DNA from: an uncultured Eubacteriales bacterium
GTDB lineage: Bacteria > Bacillota > Clostridia > Oscillospirales > Acutalibacteraceae
Length of the DNA stretch: 64,000 bases
Reading direction: 5' to 3'
Assembly (NCBI GenBank): GCA_934489735.1
Contig: CAKSSR010000011.1
Coordinates: 5,460-69,459 of the forward strand
Every line of letters begins with the position of its first letter. The stretch's first letter is position 1. A model generated the notes under the pieces. It was given only the letters and a program-made list of their open reading frames with translations, did no database searches and was not told where the DNA came from. This document shows positions 34,643-42,939 of the stretch, piece after piece. Position numbers and translations under genes: made by a program.

Positions 34643-35890
34643 ATGGATCTTGCATTGAAGCAAAGAATAGAACATTTATCAAAAGAAGAACAATTTATTT
34701 TAAGAGAGCTTTGCCATATAGCAAAAAATCTTATGAATGAAGCAGTGCACAATGCCCGCCAATGCTATTTTGAAGAAAAGAAAGACCTAGGATATGAAAA
34801 AAATTATCTTTTGTTAAAAAACGGTTTAAATTATAAGAAGCTTGATACCAATGTAGCAAATGGAATTATTAAGGAAGTAGACAATTTGTTCAAGAGTTTT
34901 TTTAAATCTTTAGAACTTGAAAAGAAAGAAGAGGATTCCATTAACAATTGTCGACTACCAAGTTACTTATCGAAAGACGGTTTTGCCGCACTTATAATAG
35001 AACCTATCGAATTAGATGAAAATAAGATAACAGTTCCATATTCAGACACGTTTAAAGAAAGATATAAACCCATCAAGATTAAAATGCCAGACGTTCTCAT
35101 TGACAAATGCATAAAAAAAGTGAGAATCATTCCAAGATCGAAGGCAAAATTCTTTGAAATTCAGTATATTTATGAAAATCAATGCCTCAAGGAAAGCTCA
35201 AATAAGAATCGAGCACTGTCGATTGACCTCGGCATAAACAATCTGGTCACAGCTGTATCAAATGAAGGAAGAAGTTTTATTATCGATGGAAGAAAATTAA
35301 AATCTATGAACCAGTGGTTTAACAAAGAGAACAATCGTTTACAGATTATCAAGGATAAACAAAGGATCCAAGAGAAAATGACAAAGAATCAACGGGCACT
35401 AATAGAAAAAAGGAATAGACAAATTGGAGATTACATGGTTAAAGCTGCAAAAAAGATCATTGATTATTGCATTTTAAATGAAATTGGGATACTAGTGATA
35501 GGTTATGATGAAGCATTTTTAGATGTAAATAGTCAAGATAATTCAGGCTTCTTTAATATTACTTACGGCCAATTATATCTGAGGCTAGAACATCTTTGCA
35601 AATTGAATAATATTATATTTGTAAAGCAAGAGGAAAGCTACACATCAACGGCATCATTTTGGGACAAAGATGAAATCCCTGTTTACAGTGCTGACAACAA
35701 CCAGGAATCGTATAGTTTCAGTGGAGAACGTATAAAGCGAGGCTTGTATAAGACCGCCAATGGGATGTTATTGAATGCCGATTTGAATGGCGCATTAAAC
35801 ATTTTAAAGAAAAGTAACGTTGTGAGCTTAGATACTCTATACGGTAGGGGCGAAGTGGATACGCCCGTAAGAATAAGGATTGACAAGTGA
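34643..35890 (+). CDS. tnpB: TnpB-family RNA-guided nuclease (IS200/IS605 accessory protein)
   Basis: The 415-residue protein carries a RuvC-like fold. The first catalytic Asp is D195 in 'ALSIDLGINNLVTA'; the last is D380 in 'LLNADLNGALNILKK'. The second catalytic Glu is not in the usual strand ('ILVIGYDEAF' lacks the common acidic-Leu pattern); the best candidate is E330/E331 in 'KQEESYTSTASFWD', as in TnpB groups with a relocated Glu. No CxxC zinc knuckle is present between RuvC-II and RuvC-III. No TnpA transposase is adjacent. The frame is intact, with a GTGAGG site upstream. The sequence after 35890 lacks a recognisable right-end hairpin. Confidence 0.88.
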   Translation: MDLALKQRIEHLSKEEQFILRELCHIAKNLMNEAVHNARQCYFEEKKDLGYEKNYLLLKNGLNYKKLDTNVANGIIKEVDNLFKSFFKSLELEKKEEDSINNCRLPSYLSKDGFAALIIEPIELDENKITVPYSDTFKERYKPIKIKMPDVLIDKCIKKVRIIPRSKAKFFEIQYIYENQCLKESSNKNRALSIDLGINNLVTAVSNEGRSFIIDGRKLKSMNQWFNKENNRLQIIKDKQRIQEKMTKNQRALIEKRNRQIGDYMVKAAKKIIDYCILNEIGILVIGYDEAFLDVNSQDNSGFFNITYGQLYLRLEHLCKLNNIIFVKQEESYTSTASFWDKDEIPVYSADNNQESYSFSGERIKRGLYKTANGMLLNADLNGALNILKKSNVVSLDTLYGRGEVDTPVRIRIDK

Positions 35891-35910
35891 TAAAGACTTG
35901 GCATTAAACT
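35838..35910 (+). ncRNA. 5' part of the TnpB-associated omega-RNA, overlapping the tnpB 3' end
   Basis: This segment is nearly identical to the decayed remnant at 16586-16860 (minus). It contains the stem GGGCG/CGCCC (35848-35852 with 35862-35866), which covaries with AGGCG/CGCCT in the remnant. Similarity fades after about 35910 and the ACCCA...TGGGT terminal hairpin is absent, so the guide-proximal end appears lost. Confidence 0.55.
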
Positions 35911-36139
35911 TCTTAAATGGATATAATGATATTCTAAAGTTTTCGTAAAAAAAATGAAGGCATTCCACTAAAAGATCGAAAAAGAATTAGAAATTTTAGG
36001 ACTTATTTAGGTTAGATTAAGTTCTGGAAGAGTTGCTATGTAAATTTTATTGAAAATGAAAGCATAGTAATGAAATTTCAAAAGAAAGATGTGGCAAAAA
36101 TAGCCGCAAATTTAAATTTTTTTATAAGAGGTGAACGTC

Positions 36140-36382
36140 GTGCCAGTAAAAATTAGATTACGTAGAGTAGGCGCAAAGAAAGCTCCATGTTATCGTATAG
36201 TGGTAGCTGATTCAAGATTTCCACGTGATGGGAGATTCATAGAAGAAATAGGATTTTATGATCCAATGAAAGAACCTGCTGTTGTTAAAGTAAATGAAGA
36301 AAAGATTAAACAATGGTTGTCCAATGGAGCTCAACCAACTGATACCGTAAAATCTTTACTAAAGAAGAATAATATTATTTAG
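36140..36382 (+). CDS. rpsP: 30S ribosomal protein S16
   Basis: S16 is a small-subunit assembly protein. The 80-residue product starts 'MPVKIRLRRVGAKKAPCYRI' at a GTG, 6 nt after a GAGGTG site, and contains 'DSRFPRDGRFIEEIGFYDP', the family signature. The frame opens one GTG earlier (36131), but that codon overlaps the ribosome site. It heads the conserved rpsP-khpA-rimM-trmD cluster. Confidence 0.96.
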   Translation: MPVKIRLRRVGAKKAPCYRIVVADSRFPRDGRFIEEIGFYDPMKEPAVVKVNEEKIKQWLSNGAQPTDTVKSLLKKNNII

Positions 36383-36404
36383 TTTATAGACGAGGTGTCA
36401 AGAT

Positions 36405-36638
36405 TTGAAAGAGTTATTAAAAACAATTGTTACTGCACTGGTAGAGAATCCAGACAAAATAACAGTAGAAGAAGATACATCTTCTGAAGACGGAGTTATA
36501 TTATATACTTTAAAAGTAGCAGAAAGTGATATGGGAAGAGTTATCGGCAAGCAAGGTCGTATTGCCAAGGCTATAAGAAAAATCATGAGAGCAACTGCTA
36601 ATAAACAAGGGAAATTAGTTCAGGTTAATATAATTTAA
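36405..36638 (+). CDS. khpA: KH-domain RNA-binding protein KhpA
   Basis: The 77-residue protein (YlqC family) is a single KH domain with the 'MGRVIGKQGRIAKAIRKIMR' loop that contacts RNA. KhpA forms a dimer with KhpB/Jag in other Firmicutes and affects cell elongation and RNA binding. Translation starts at a TTG behind GAGGTG. It follows rpsP by 22 nt. Confidence 0.93.
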   Translation: MKELLKTIVTALVENPDKITVEEDTSSEDGVILYTLKVAESDMGRVIGKQGRIAKAIRKIMRATANKQGKLVQVNII

Positions 36639-36804
36639 AGAGATTCATAATTTTAGGACTAAAGTAATTAGAATCATAAGAATTATATCAAGAGGACATT
36701 ATGAATATGATGTATATGTATGAGAAATATGAGCATATTCGGATGCAATTGGAATATATTCATAAGGTTCAGATATATAGCAGCATTGGAAGGGGTTATA
36801 TTTA

Positions 36805-37320
36805 TTGAAAAAACAATATCTAGAAGTAGGTAAAATTGTCGGGACTCACGGAATAAGAGGGGATATTAAAGTATTCCCCTGGTGCAACGATGCAAATTTT
36901 ATATGTGAGTTTAAGAAATTGTATCTAGATGATTTAAAAGAGTTAAAAGTATTGTCTTCCAGAGTCCATAAGAACATTTCAATTATAAAAATTGAAGGAA
37001 TTGATTCTATAAATCAAGCAGAATTATTAAAAAATAAGATATTATATATCAATCGTAATGACGCTAGATTGGAAAAGAATGAATACTTTATACAGGATTT
37101 AATTGGAATGAGCGTTTGCAATATAGACAATGGGGAAAAGTACGGTGAATTAACAGATGTAATCAATACTGGTGCTAATGACATATATCAAGTTAAAGGG
37201 TTAGATAATGAAAAAGAGTATCTTGTTCCAGTTATTAACGATGTCGTTAAAGAAATAGATACCGATAGAAATGTAATATACATTAGACCAATGAAAGGAA
37301 TATTTGATGATGCGGATTGA
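36805..37320 (+). CDS. rimM: Ribosome maturation factor RimM
   Basis: RimM binds S19 and assists 30S maturation. The 171-residue protein has the N-terminal RimM domain ('LEVGKIVGTHGIRGDIKVFP') and the C-terminal PRC-barrel ('DLIGMSVCN', 'EYLVPVINDVVKEID'). The start is TTG, 9 nt after AAGGGG. The 166-nt gap after khpA holds no gene. The end overlaps trmD. Confidence 0.95.
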   Translation: MKKQYLEVGKIVGTHGIRGDIKVFPWCNDANFICEFKKLYLDDLKELKVLSSRVHKNISIIKIEGIDSINQAELLKNKILYINRNDARLEKNEYFIQDLIGMSVCNIDNGEKYGELTDVINTGANDIYQVKGLDNEKEYLVPVINDVVKEIDTDRNVIYIRPMKGIFDDAD

Positions 37321-37990
37321 TGTGATGACTTTATTTCCAGAAATGTGTGCCAATGTGACTGGTCAAAGTATAATTGGACGTGCGATAAAGAAAGGGATAA
37401 TAGAGTTGTATTATCATCAGATAAGAGACTACTCAAACGACAAACACAAGCGAGTGGATGACACTCCTTATGGGGGAGGCAACGGCATGTTAATGCAAGC
37501 TGAACCTATAGCATGTTGTTTTGAAGATATATGTAAAAAAGTAGGATCTAGACCACACTTTATTTATATGTCACCAAAAGGGGAAGTGCTCAATCAACGA
37601 AAAGTTAAAAATATTGTTGAAAATAACAACAATATATCAATCTTATGTGGCCATTACGAAGGCGTAGATGAAAGAGTACTAGAAGAATATGCAGATGAAT
37701 ATATTTCTATAGGTGACTATGTACTTACTGGAGGCGAACTACCAGCTTTAGTTTTTATTGATGCAATAGCAAGGCTTGTACCTGGAGTCCTTTCAAATTC
37801 TGAATGCTTTGAAGAAGAAAGCCATTACAATGGTATGTTGGAATACCCTCAATATACCAAACCGCAGACATGGAGAGGGAAAGAAGTACCAAGTGTATTA
37901 TTATCTGGTCACCATGCGAATATAAAAAAATGGCGAGAAGAAAAAGCTTTGGAAGAAACGATGAAGTACAGACCTGACTTAATATTGTAA
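37310..37990 (+). CDS. trmD: tRNA (guanine-37-N1)-methyltransferase
   Basis: TrmD methylates G37 3' of the anticodon and prevents frameshifting. The 226-residue protein starts 'MRIDVMTLFPEM'. It has the trefoil-knot SAM-binding elements 'CGHYEGVDERVLEEY' and 'ISIGDYVLTGGELPALVFID', and the catalytic-site 'DDTPYGGGNGMLMQ'. ATG at 37307 or TTG at 37304 are possible one- or two-codon extensions. It overlaps rimM. The usual next gene, rplS, is absent; an omega-RNA-like element lies 38 nt downstream. Confidence 0.96.
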   Translation: MRIDVMTLFPEMCANVTGQSIIGRAIKKGIIELYYHQIRDYSNDKHKRVDDTPYGGGNGMLMQAEPIACCFEDICKKVGSRPHFIYMSPKGEVLNQRKVKNIVENNNNISILCGHYEGVDERVLEEYADEYISIGDYVLTGGELPALVFIDAIARLVPGVLSNSECFEEESHYNGMLEYPQYTKPQTWRGKEVPSVLLSGHHANIKKWREEKALEETMKYRPDLIL

Positions 37991-38028
37991 AAAGATTAAA
38001 TAGTAAAGTAAATAATAAAGAATTGATA

Positions 38029-38166
38029 GAAACGACCACGCACACTCGTGACTTTAGTTATGAGTTAGTGGAAGAACCGTAGGAACTACGGGGATAGCTT
38101 GGTAAATATCTTTCCGTTAGGAGAGAGTTCCCAAGAACCCTGCGACTTTAGTCGTGGGAGGTTCAG
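38029..38166 (+). mobile_element. Omega-RNA-like IS200/IS605 mini-element, copy 2
   Basis: Same 137-nt sequence as copy 1, with TTGAT directly before the left boundary and the AGGTTCAG end. It is co-directional with trmD and sits in its 3' untranslated region, so it would be made as part of the trmD transcript. Confidence 0.75.
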
Positions 38167-38506
38167 AGAATTAAAGTGGTCTAATGTATAATAACGGTAG
38201 GATATGGACAGTCCGAACCTAAAGCCTATTTAGAATATGTATATCCCAGTTCACCAAGAGCTGAGGCTTCTGTTAAATAGTTTACCAGACGTATGGCATA
38301 AGGGTTATACGTTGCATTGGTCAGCATGATAAATTGCAGCAATCGTATGATAATAGTAAGAAAAAAATATGCATTGTCTAGCACCTTTTTACTTATATAT
38401 AATACTATTTTATACGATTGAATTACTGGTAGACTACAAAATAGGAATTTCTTAATTGAAATTAAGAAAAGTCTACAATTATCTTATAATTAGGGGAGAA
38501 TCATTT
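38167..38506 (+). other. Structured noncoding region between the mini-element and the HPr-like gene
   Basis: No coding frame is supported. CAATCGTAT at 38341-38349 pairs with ATACGATTG at 38412-38420, and the stem continues inward with AATAGT/ACTATT. A second structure nests TTTCTTAATT/AATTAAGAAA (about 38447-38468) inside GTAGACT/AGTCTAC (38429-38435 with 38470-38476), directly upstream of the HPr-like ribosome site. No T-runs mark terminators. It may be a regulatory leader or a separate RNA. Confidence 0.4.
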
Positions 38507-38920
38507 ATGTTCGTTAAAGATATAACGGTAAAAAATCAAGTTGGATTACATGCTCGTCCTGCTACATTTTTCATTCAAAAAGCAAATGAATTCAAATCTT
38601 CTATCTGGGTAGAGAAAGAAGAGAGAAGAGTAAATGCAAAGAGTTTATTGGGAGTACTTTCATTAGGGATAGTAGGGAATACAAGTATCAGAGTTATAGC
38701 TGATGGTCCTGATGAGAAAGAAGCTGTATCAGCTTTGGAAGAATTGATTAACTCAGGTTTCGATTATGTAAACAAAACTCAGACTCAGTCAAGAGTTTAT
38801 GGAGGAACTGCTTTCAGAAGCGAAGGACCAAGAGGCCCTGTTTATCCTAGTGATAAACCAATGGATTCAGTTTCTTCTCAATTCTCAAATGAAATGAATA
38901 ATCCTAATTCAATTATTTAA
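38507..38920 (+). CDS. HPr-family phosphocarrier-like protein with C-terminal extension
   Basis: Residues 1-88 are an HPr domain: 'NQVGLHARPATFFIQKANEF' carries the EI-phosphorylated His, and 'NAKSLLGVLSLGIVGN' includes the serine position used by HPr kinase. HPr passes phosphate from PEP-EI to sugar-specific EIIA proteins, and Ser-phosphorylated HPr takes part in carbon control. Normal HPr has about 88 residues; this one has 137, with a Gly/Pro/Ser/Asn-rich tail that looks disordered. The ATG follows a GGGGAGA site; the longer frame from 38456 has none. No other PTS gene is in the window, so sugar transport is not certain. Confidence 0.85.
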   Translation: MFVKDITVKNQVGLHARPATFFIQKANEFKSSIWVEKEERRVNAKSLLGVLSLGIVGNTSIRVIADGPDEKEAVSALEELINSGFDYVNKTQTQSRVYGGTAFRSEGPRGPVYPSDKPMDSVSSQFSNEMNNPNSII

Positions 38921-38933
38921 TATTTTTTTAAAA

Positions 38934-38969
38934 AGGCTCTCGTAGATTCTAACGAGGGCCTATTTTTTT
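38934..38969 (+). terminator. Terminator of the HPr-like gene
   Basis: AGGC-CTCGT and ACGAG-GCCT form a stem, followed after one base by seven T. Confidence 0.85.
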
Positions 38970-38970
38970 A

Positions 38971-39000
38971 ATCATTTTTAATCATTTTTAATCATTTTTA
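38971..39000. repeat. Three tandem copies of a 10-bp unit
   Basis: ATCATTTTTA occurs three times without change, between the HPr-like terminator and the end of spoIIIAH; the last copy supplies the spoIIIAH stop codon. Confidence 0.8.
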
Positions 39001-39576
39001 ATTATTATTCTCATGCTCTATGATTTTAATATTGTCGCAGTTCAAACCAGTTTGACCAAGAATTATATCTTTTATTATCACAGCTGAATTCTCGTCTAAC
39101 TTTTTGTTAGCGATTATCACGCTGCACTCATCATTTTGTATCATAACCATTACATTTTCAAAGCCTTTGGCTTTTATCAGATTCTCAATATTAGTTTCTC
39201 TTTGAATGTTGTCAGTAATTTTCGATATAATCTTTAAAGCTTCATTCTTAATTTCATCACTGGAATTTACATCTCCTAAAGAATTCTTAGCCTTTTCCAA
39301 TGCTTCGTCTCTAGCCTTATTCCTATTCATTTGAGCTTGAGAAAAATAATCTTCTTTTTCATTCTCGCTGCCTGATGAAGCATTATTTTCTTCATTATTA
39401 GAAGGTTCTATGTAATTGTTAACATATTTCGCTTCTCCAAGATGTTTATTGCCCTCGTCCATAGAGGTTGTAGTTATTAAAGACTTATTATCAGAGAATT
39501 GCCAATTAAGATAAACAGCGGCACCCAAAGCTAATATTAAAGCAGATAAAACTAATTGTCTCTTTCCAAATTTCAT
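38998..39576 (-). CDS. spoIIIAH: Stage III sporulation protein AH
   Basis: SpoIIIAH spans the mother-cell side of the engulfment septum and binds forespore SpoIIQ to form the channel or feeding tube. The 192-residue protein has an N-terminal membrane helix (about 8-25), an acidic Asn/Ser/Glu linker, and a YscJ/FliF-like domain starting near 'DYFSQAQMNRNKARDEALEK' and ending 'IKDIILGQTGLNCDNIKIIE'. It is the last gene of the operon. Confidence 0.92.
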   Translation of the reverse strand: MKFGKRQLVLSALILALGAAVYLNWQFSDNKSLITTTSMDEGNKHLGEAKYVNNYIEPSNNEENNASSGSENEKEDYFSQAQMNRNKARDEALEKAKNSLGDVNSSDEIKNEALKIISKITDNIQRETNIENLIKAKGFENVMVMIQNDECSVIIANKKLDENSAVIIKDIILGQTGLNCDNIKIIEHENNN

Positions 39577-39605
39577 GATATATAGTCCTCCAAGTCAATA
39601 AAATT

Positions 39606-40181
39606 TTACTTATGTCGATTTTTTTCATTTTGCGGTGATGATTTCGTTACAAATACGTGATTGCTGGTAACATTTAATGCAATTGTTATGGCATTTGTTA
39701 TCCTTTCTTGAACCTTTGGATCATTTCCGCCGTCACATATAACTACCACTCCACGAATTTTTGGCTTTTTCTCTGTTACCACTAAGGCTTTTTCAGTTCC
39801 GTCTTTATTTTTGACTTTAATATATCTTTTCTCACTATCCCCACTTTTTTGCACTTTAGTTGTCTTACCATCGCATATGTCTTTAGCTTTTTGATTATTC
39901 TTTCTTTCCTCGGTTGCATATACTATTTCACCATCACTTTCTATAGTCACTAACACGTCACAATTGCCAGCTCCATCTATCTTAGAGATAATATTTTTTA
40001 TATTTTGTTCAAGCTTAGCTACATAATGTTGTTGATTTTCAATAGAGTGCGAAGTTTTTTCATCAGATATCTTTTGATTATTAAATAAAGTAGAAATAAA
40101 TATCAATATTATACCAATTATCCCGGCAATCACAATAATATTTTTCTTGTTATATTTCCTTAATATAGCGCTCAAATCCAA
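39606..40181 (-). CDS. spoIIIAG: Stage III sporulation protein AG
   Basis: SpoIIIAG forms the large ring of the mother-cell-to-forespore channel. The 191-residue protein has one membrane helix (about 15-32) and a ring-building domain with 'ISKIDGAGNCDVLVTIESDG' and the C-terminal 'RGVVVICDGGNDPKVQERIT', typical of the family. It lies between spoIIIAF and spoIIIAH with short spacers. Confidence 0.93.
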   Translation of the reverse strand: MDLSAILRKYNKKNIIVIAGIIGIILIFISTLFNNQKISDEKTSHSIENQQHYVAKLEQNIKNIISKIDGAGNCDVLVTIESDGEIVYATEERKNNQKAKDICDGKTTKVQKSGDSEKRYIKVKNKDGTEKALVVTEKKPKIRGVVVICDGGNDPKVQERITNAITIALNVTSNHVFVTKSSPQNEKNRHK

Positions 40182-40201
40182 ATCAATCTATCTCCTTAAG
40201 T

Positions 40202-40684
40202 TCAACATTCTATTATTTCGGATGTCAATCCTATATTCTCATTTATCATTTTCTTAACCTCCTCCTCAAATTTTATATTGTCTTTATCCAGATATATTAG
40301 TACCTTTATAATAGATATGCTAGATTTGTCCTCAGTATCCATTATCACATTAATTTTTTTAGCCGTCACATTTATACTATCCAAATGTTTCTTTATAATT
40401 GGCAATAGATTTCTTGTCATATTGTCATTTGTCTGTTCACTTATCTTATTCATGAATTGATTATCTTGCTCTCTGCTAACCTTATTCCTGTCTGTTGATA
40501 AAAAATCATATATACTTATCTTAGCCATGTTTGATATGGAAAAGACTAAGGTATAAATTATAAACGCACTCATGACAAATTTCACTATTTTCTCCATGTT
40601 TCCATTCGGATAAATAAATTCTATTATGCTGCATGCTATCGTTATGATACATATTACTATCCCAAAGTTCCTGATTACATTCAA
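40202..40684 (-). CDS. spoIIIAF: Stage III sporulation protein AF
   Basis: A 160-residue membrane protein with two N-terminal helices (about 5-22 and 32-52) and a soluble C-terminal domain, as in SpoIIIAF. 'FIYPNGNMEKIVKFVMSAFI' is the characteristic inter-helix segment. The ATG overlaps the spoIIIAE stop by 4 nt. Confidence 0.88.
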   Translation of the reverse strand: MNVIRNFGIVICIITIACSIIEFIYPNGNMEKIVKFVMSAFIIYTLVFSISNMAKISIYDFLSTDRNKVSREQDNQFMNKISEQTNDNMTRNLLPIIKKHLDSINVTAKKINVIMDTEDKSSISIIKVLIYLDKDNIKFEEEVKKMINENIGLTSEIIEC

Positions 40685-41811
40685 TTTGTCATTCCCCCTG
40701 ATATAAAAATTAAGGAAGTTGATATTATCATTATAATTGCTGAAGAAAATATGATGGCTATCATTATATTTAAAGACTTTATGATTCCTTTAACCATATT
40801 CGATACTTGCGGCAGATCAAATATGCTTCCTATTATCACGCACACATTTAAAGATAGGCTCCACATAGAACATTCTATTACAATTGGAAGAAAAATAAAT
40901 AAAATAGCAACTATTCCGAAGGCCCCAATGCTGGATTTAAGTAAATTTACATATCCATAAACAGTCGAGAAAGCCCCGCTTACAGCAGACCCAACGACCG
41001 GTATAAGACTCCCAATCATCGCTTTAACAGCCTTTTGACCAATGCTATCTGCGGATGAAGAAATTATGTTTTGCAACGTCAAGATTATAGAAAATATAGA
41101 TACTATAGCGACTAACAACTTATTTATAATTTTATAGGACACGTCAGGAATACGAGATAAATTTAATCTGGGCGAAATAGAAGAGACAATATTGATAGCC
41201 AGAATGATATATACTAAGGGAATTATGAACTCGCTTGATAATTTAAACAAAACTTCATTAAAAGTCATCATAGTGGTCTGATAAGCAATCGACGATAAGG
41301 CTTGACCAGTCGAAGCCATTACGCATGATATTATCGGAATGTAAGAAAGCATGAAAGTAGAAGAATATTTTAAGACATTGCCAGCATTTGAAAGACATTT
41401 GACAACAGGATTCACGATTGATATACATATGCATAAGCTACTGACAGCATTTATCAAGCCACTCAATGGTTTAGAAGAGAAAGAATCTTTAAAACTATCC
41501 ATAAGGGCACACAACAAGATAATACCTAGACAGACAGATATAGCACGAAGAGGCTTTCTGATATAAATAGAAGACAACTTTGTTACCTCAGACAGTATTT
41601 TGTCTATACTTATATTGGACAAACTCTTCCAATCTAGATCCACAACTCCTAAGTTGTCAAGGGATTCTCTTACATTATTAGGGAGATCATTGAATAATTG
41701 TACGGCACCACTGGCATCAAGTTGCTCGTTGTAAACATCTGCATTAGCATTGATGACAAAAAGTGAAAAGATTAATAAAATAATTAAAAATAGAAGTTTA
41801 CTTTTATACAT
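40681..41811 (-). CDS. spoIIIAE: Stage III sporulation protein AE
   Basis: SpoIIIAE is the multispanning membrane component of the SpoIIIA apparatus. The 376-residue protein has a signal-like N-terminal helix, a short extracytoplasmic region and about eight membrane helices. 'SYIPIISCVMASTGQALSS', 'LIPVVGSAVSGAFSTVYGY' and 'SSIGAFGIVAILFIFLPI' are conserved stretches. It starts 3 nt after spoIIIAD ends. Confidence 0.93.
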   Translation of the reverse strand: MYKSKLLFLIILLIFSLFVINANADVYNEQLDASGAVQLFNDLPNNVRESLDNLGVVDLDWKSLSNISIDKILSEVTKLSSIYIRKPLRAISVCLGIILLCALMDSFKDSFSSKPLSGLINAVSSLCICISIVNPVVKCLSNAGNVLKYSSTFMLSYIPIISCVMASTGQALSSIAYQTTMMTFNEVLFKLSSEFIIPLVYIILAINIVSSISPRLNLSRIPDVSYKIINKLLVAIVSIFSIILTLQNIISSSADSIGQKAVKAMIGSLIPVVGSAVSGAFSTVYGYVNLLKSSIGAFGIVAILFIFLPIVIECSMWSLSLNVCVIIGSIFDLPQVSNMVKGIIKSLNIMIAIIFSSAIIMIISTSLIFISGGMTN

Positions 41812-41814
41812 AGC

Positions 41815-42204
41815 TTATCCTTTTATAAGATCCAAAGTTATACGAATTATCTCTTCAAAAAGTGGCAAAGAGATCATTATTATAGATAACTTACCAATCA
41901 GTTCTACTCTAGATGACATGGCTGACTCTCCTGCATCATGACATAAGTCAGAAACAAATTGAGTTAAGAAACAAATTCCTAGAGTTTTGAAAATTATTAA
42001 GCAATATTCTTGAGGAAGATTACTTATATTTATGATGTCTTTGACTTTATATATCGCTGGGACAATATTGTTCACAATAAAGAAAATTAAAATGATTCCA
42101 ACTAGAATACTTATTACCAAAGCATATTCAGGAACATACTTTTTTAACATAGAACTCATAATTATTGAGATGACAGTTACTCCAAGTATAGCTAATATGT
42201 TCAC
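41815..42204 (-). CDS. spoIIIAD: Stage III sporulation protein AD
   Basis: A 129-residue membrane protein with four predicted helices; 'KKYVPEYALVISILVGIILI' and the closing 'LIGKLSIIMISLPLFEEIIR' match SpoIIIAD. It lies between spoIIIAC (24-nt gap) and spoIIIAE. Confidence 0.92.
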   Translation of the reverse strand: MNILAILGVTVISIIMSSMLKKYVPEYALVISILVGIILIFFIVNNIVPAIYKVKDIINISNLPQEYCLIIFKTLGICFLTQFVSDLCHDAGESAMSSRVELIGKLSIIMISLPLFEEIIRITLDLIKG

Positions 42205-42228
42205 AAATAATGGCCTCCTAAGATTTTT

Positions 42229-42423
42229 TTAAAGTCCGAAGATAGATTTTACCGTTCTAAATAAAATATCAATCTCTTTAACTATTATCATTAAAACAAC
42301 TATTAAGCCTGCTAAAGTAGTTAACATAGCCTGCTCTTCTCTTCCTGACCTTATCAAAAGCTGATTTAAGACAGAAACTATTATACCTATGGCAGCAATT
42401 TTAAATATTAGATCTATATTCAC
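42229..42423 (-). CDS. spoIIIAC: Stage III sporulation protein AC
   Basis: A 64-residue protein with two membrane helices: 'IDLIFKIAAIGIIVSVLNQL' and 'AMLTTLAGLIVVLMIIVKEI', separated by 'IRSGREEQ', the standard SpoIIIAC layout. The start is GTG at 42423, 7 nt after an AGAGG site; the frame to 42501 would give an abnormal N-terminus. It is the first spoIIIA gene here: spoIIIAA and spoIIIAB, which normally precede it, are replaced by an unrelated gene and a terminator. Confidence 0.9.
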   Translation of the reverse strand: MNIDLIFKIAAIGIIVSVLNQLLIRSGREEQAMLTTLAGLIVVLMIIVKEIDILFRTVKSIFGL

Positions 42424-42521
42424 AAACGAACCTCTTTTCACAAATAATCTATAATCTTGTCCTAATGTAATAATACTTAAGGGGAAAAGGAAATATTCCA
42501 AAAATATTAACTGATATAGAT

Positions 42522-42560
42522 AAAAAAAGCCGATTCAAGGAACTAAGTCCCATGAATCGG
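42522..42560 (-). terminator. Terminator upstream of the spoIIIA operon
   Basis: Read on the minus strand, CCGATTCA pairs with TGAATCGG and a T-run of seven follows. It ends the gene at 42595-42939 and separates it from spoIIIAC. Confidence 0.85.
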
Positions 42561-42594
42561 TATAAGATTATATAAAAACTAAAAAGGATTACTA

Positions 42595-42939
42595 TCAGTC
42601 ACCACAAGACTCGCTAAGACTTGAAGAACTAGGATCAAAGTCAAAATCATGTATAGCTTCCTTAACCTCTTCTGGTAAAAAGTCAGGACTAAAGTGCATT
42701 TCTCTAGAAATATCTGACGAATTCATAATGCAATCTTTATGAACTTGATAGAAATCACCATCACGGCCTTTAACAGAGCAAACAAAATCATCATTTTTTA
42801 AAGAACTAAGAGGCTTTCCACAAACAGAACAATCAGTATCTTGTATTTCTTCACCTTCGACTTTATATTTTTTTAAAAAATCTACTATTACTTTAGCACC
42901 TTCTTCTCTAGCGCCTTCTATTTCTTCTTTGGTCATCAT
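42595..42939 (-). CDS. Small acidic CxxC protein of unknown function
   Basis: The 114-residue protein starts 'MMTKEEIEGAREEGAKVIVD' behind an AAGGAG site. It contains 'DTDCSVCGKPLSSLKNDDFV' then 'CSVKG' and 'VHKDC', a Cys/His arrangement (Cys-x2-Cys ... Cys ... His-x3-Cys) that could bind one zinc ion. The C-terminus is rich in Asp, Ser and Glu. I do not recognise the family. It has its own terminator. Confidence 0.7.
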   Translation of the reverse strand: MMTKEEIEGAREEGAKVIVDFLKKYKVEGEEIQDTDCSVCGKPLSSLKNDDFVCSVKGRDGDFYQVHKDCIMNSSDISREMHFSPDFLPEEVKEAIHDFDFDPSSSSLSESCGD

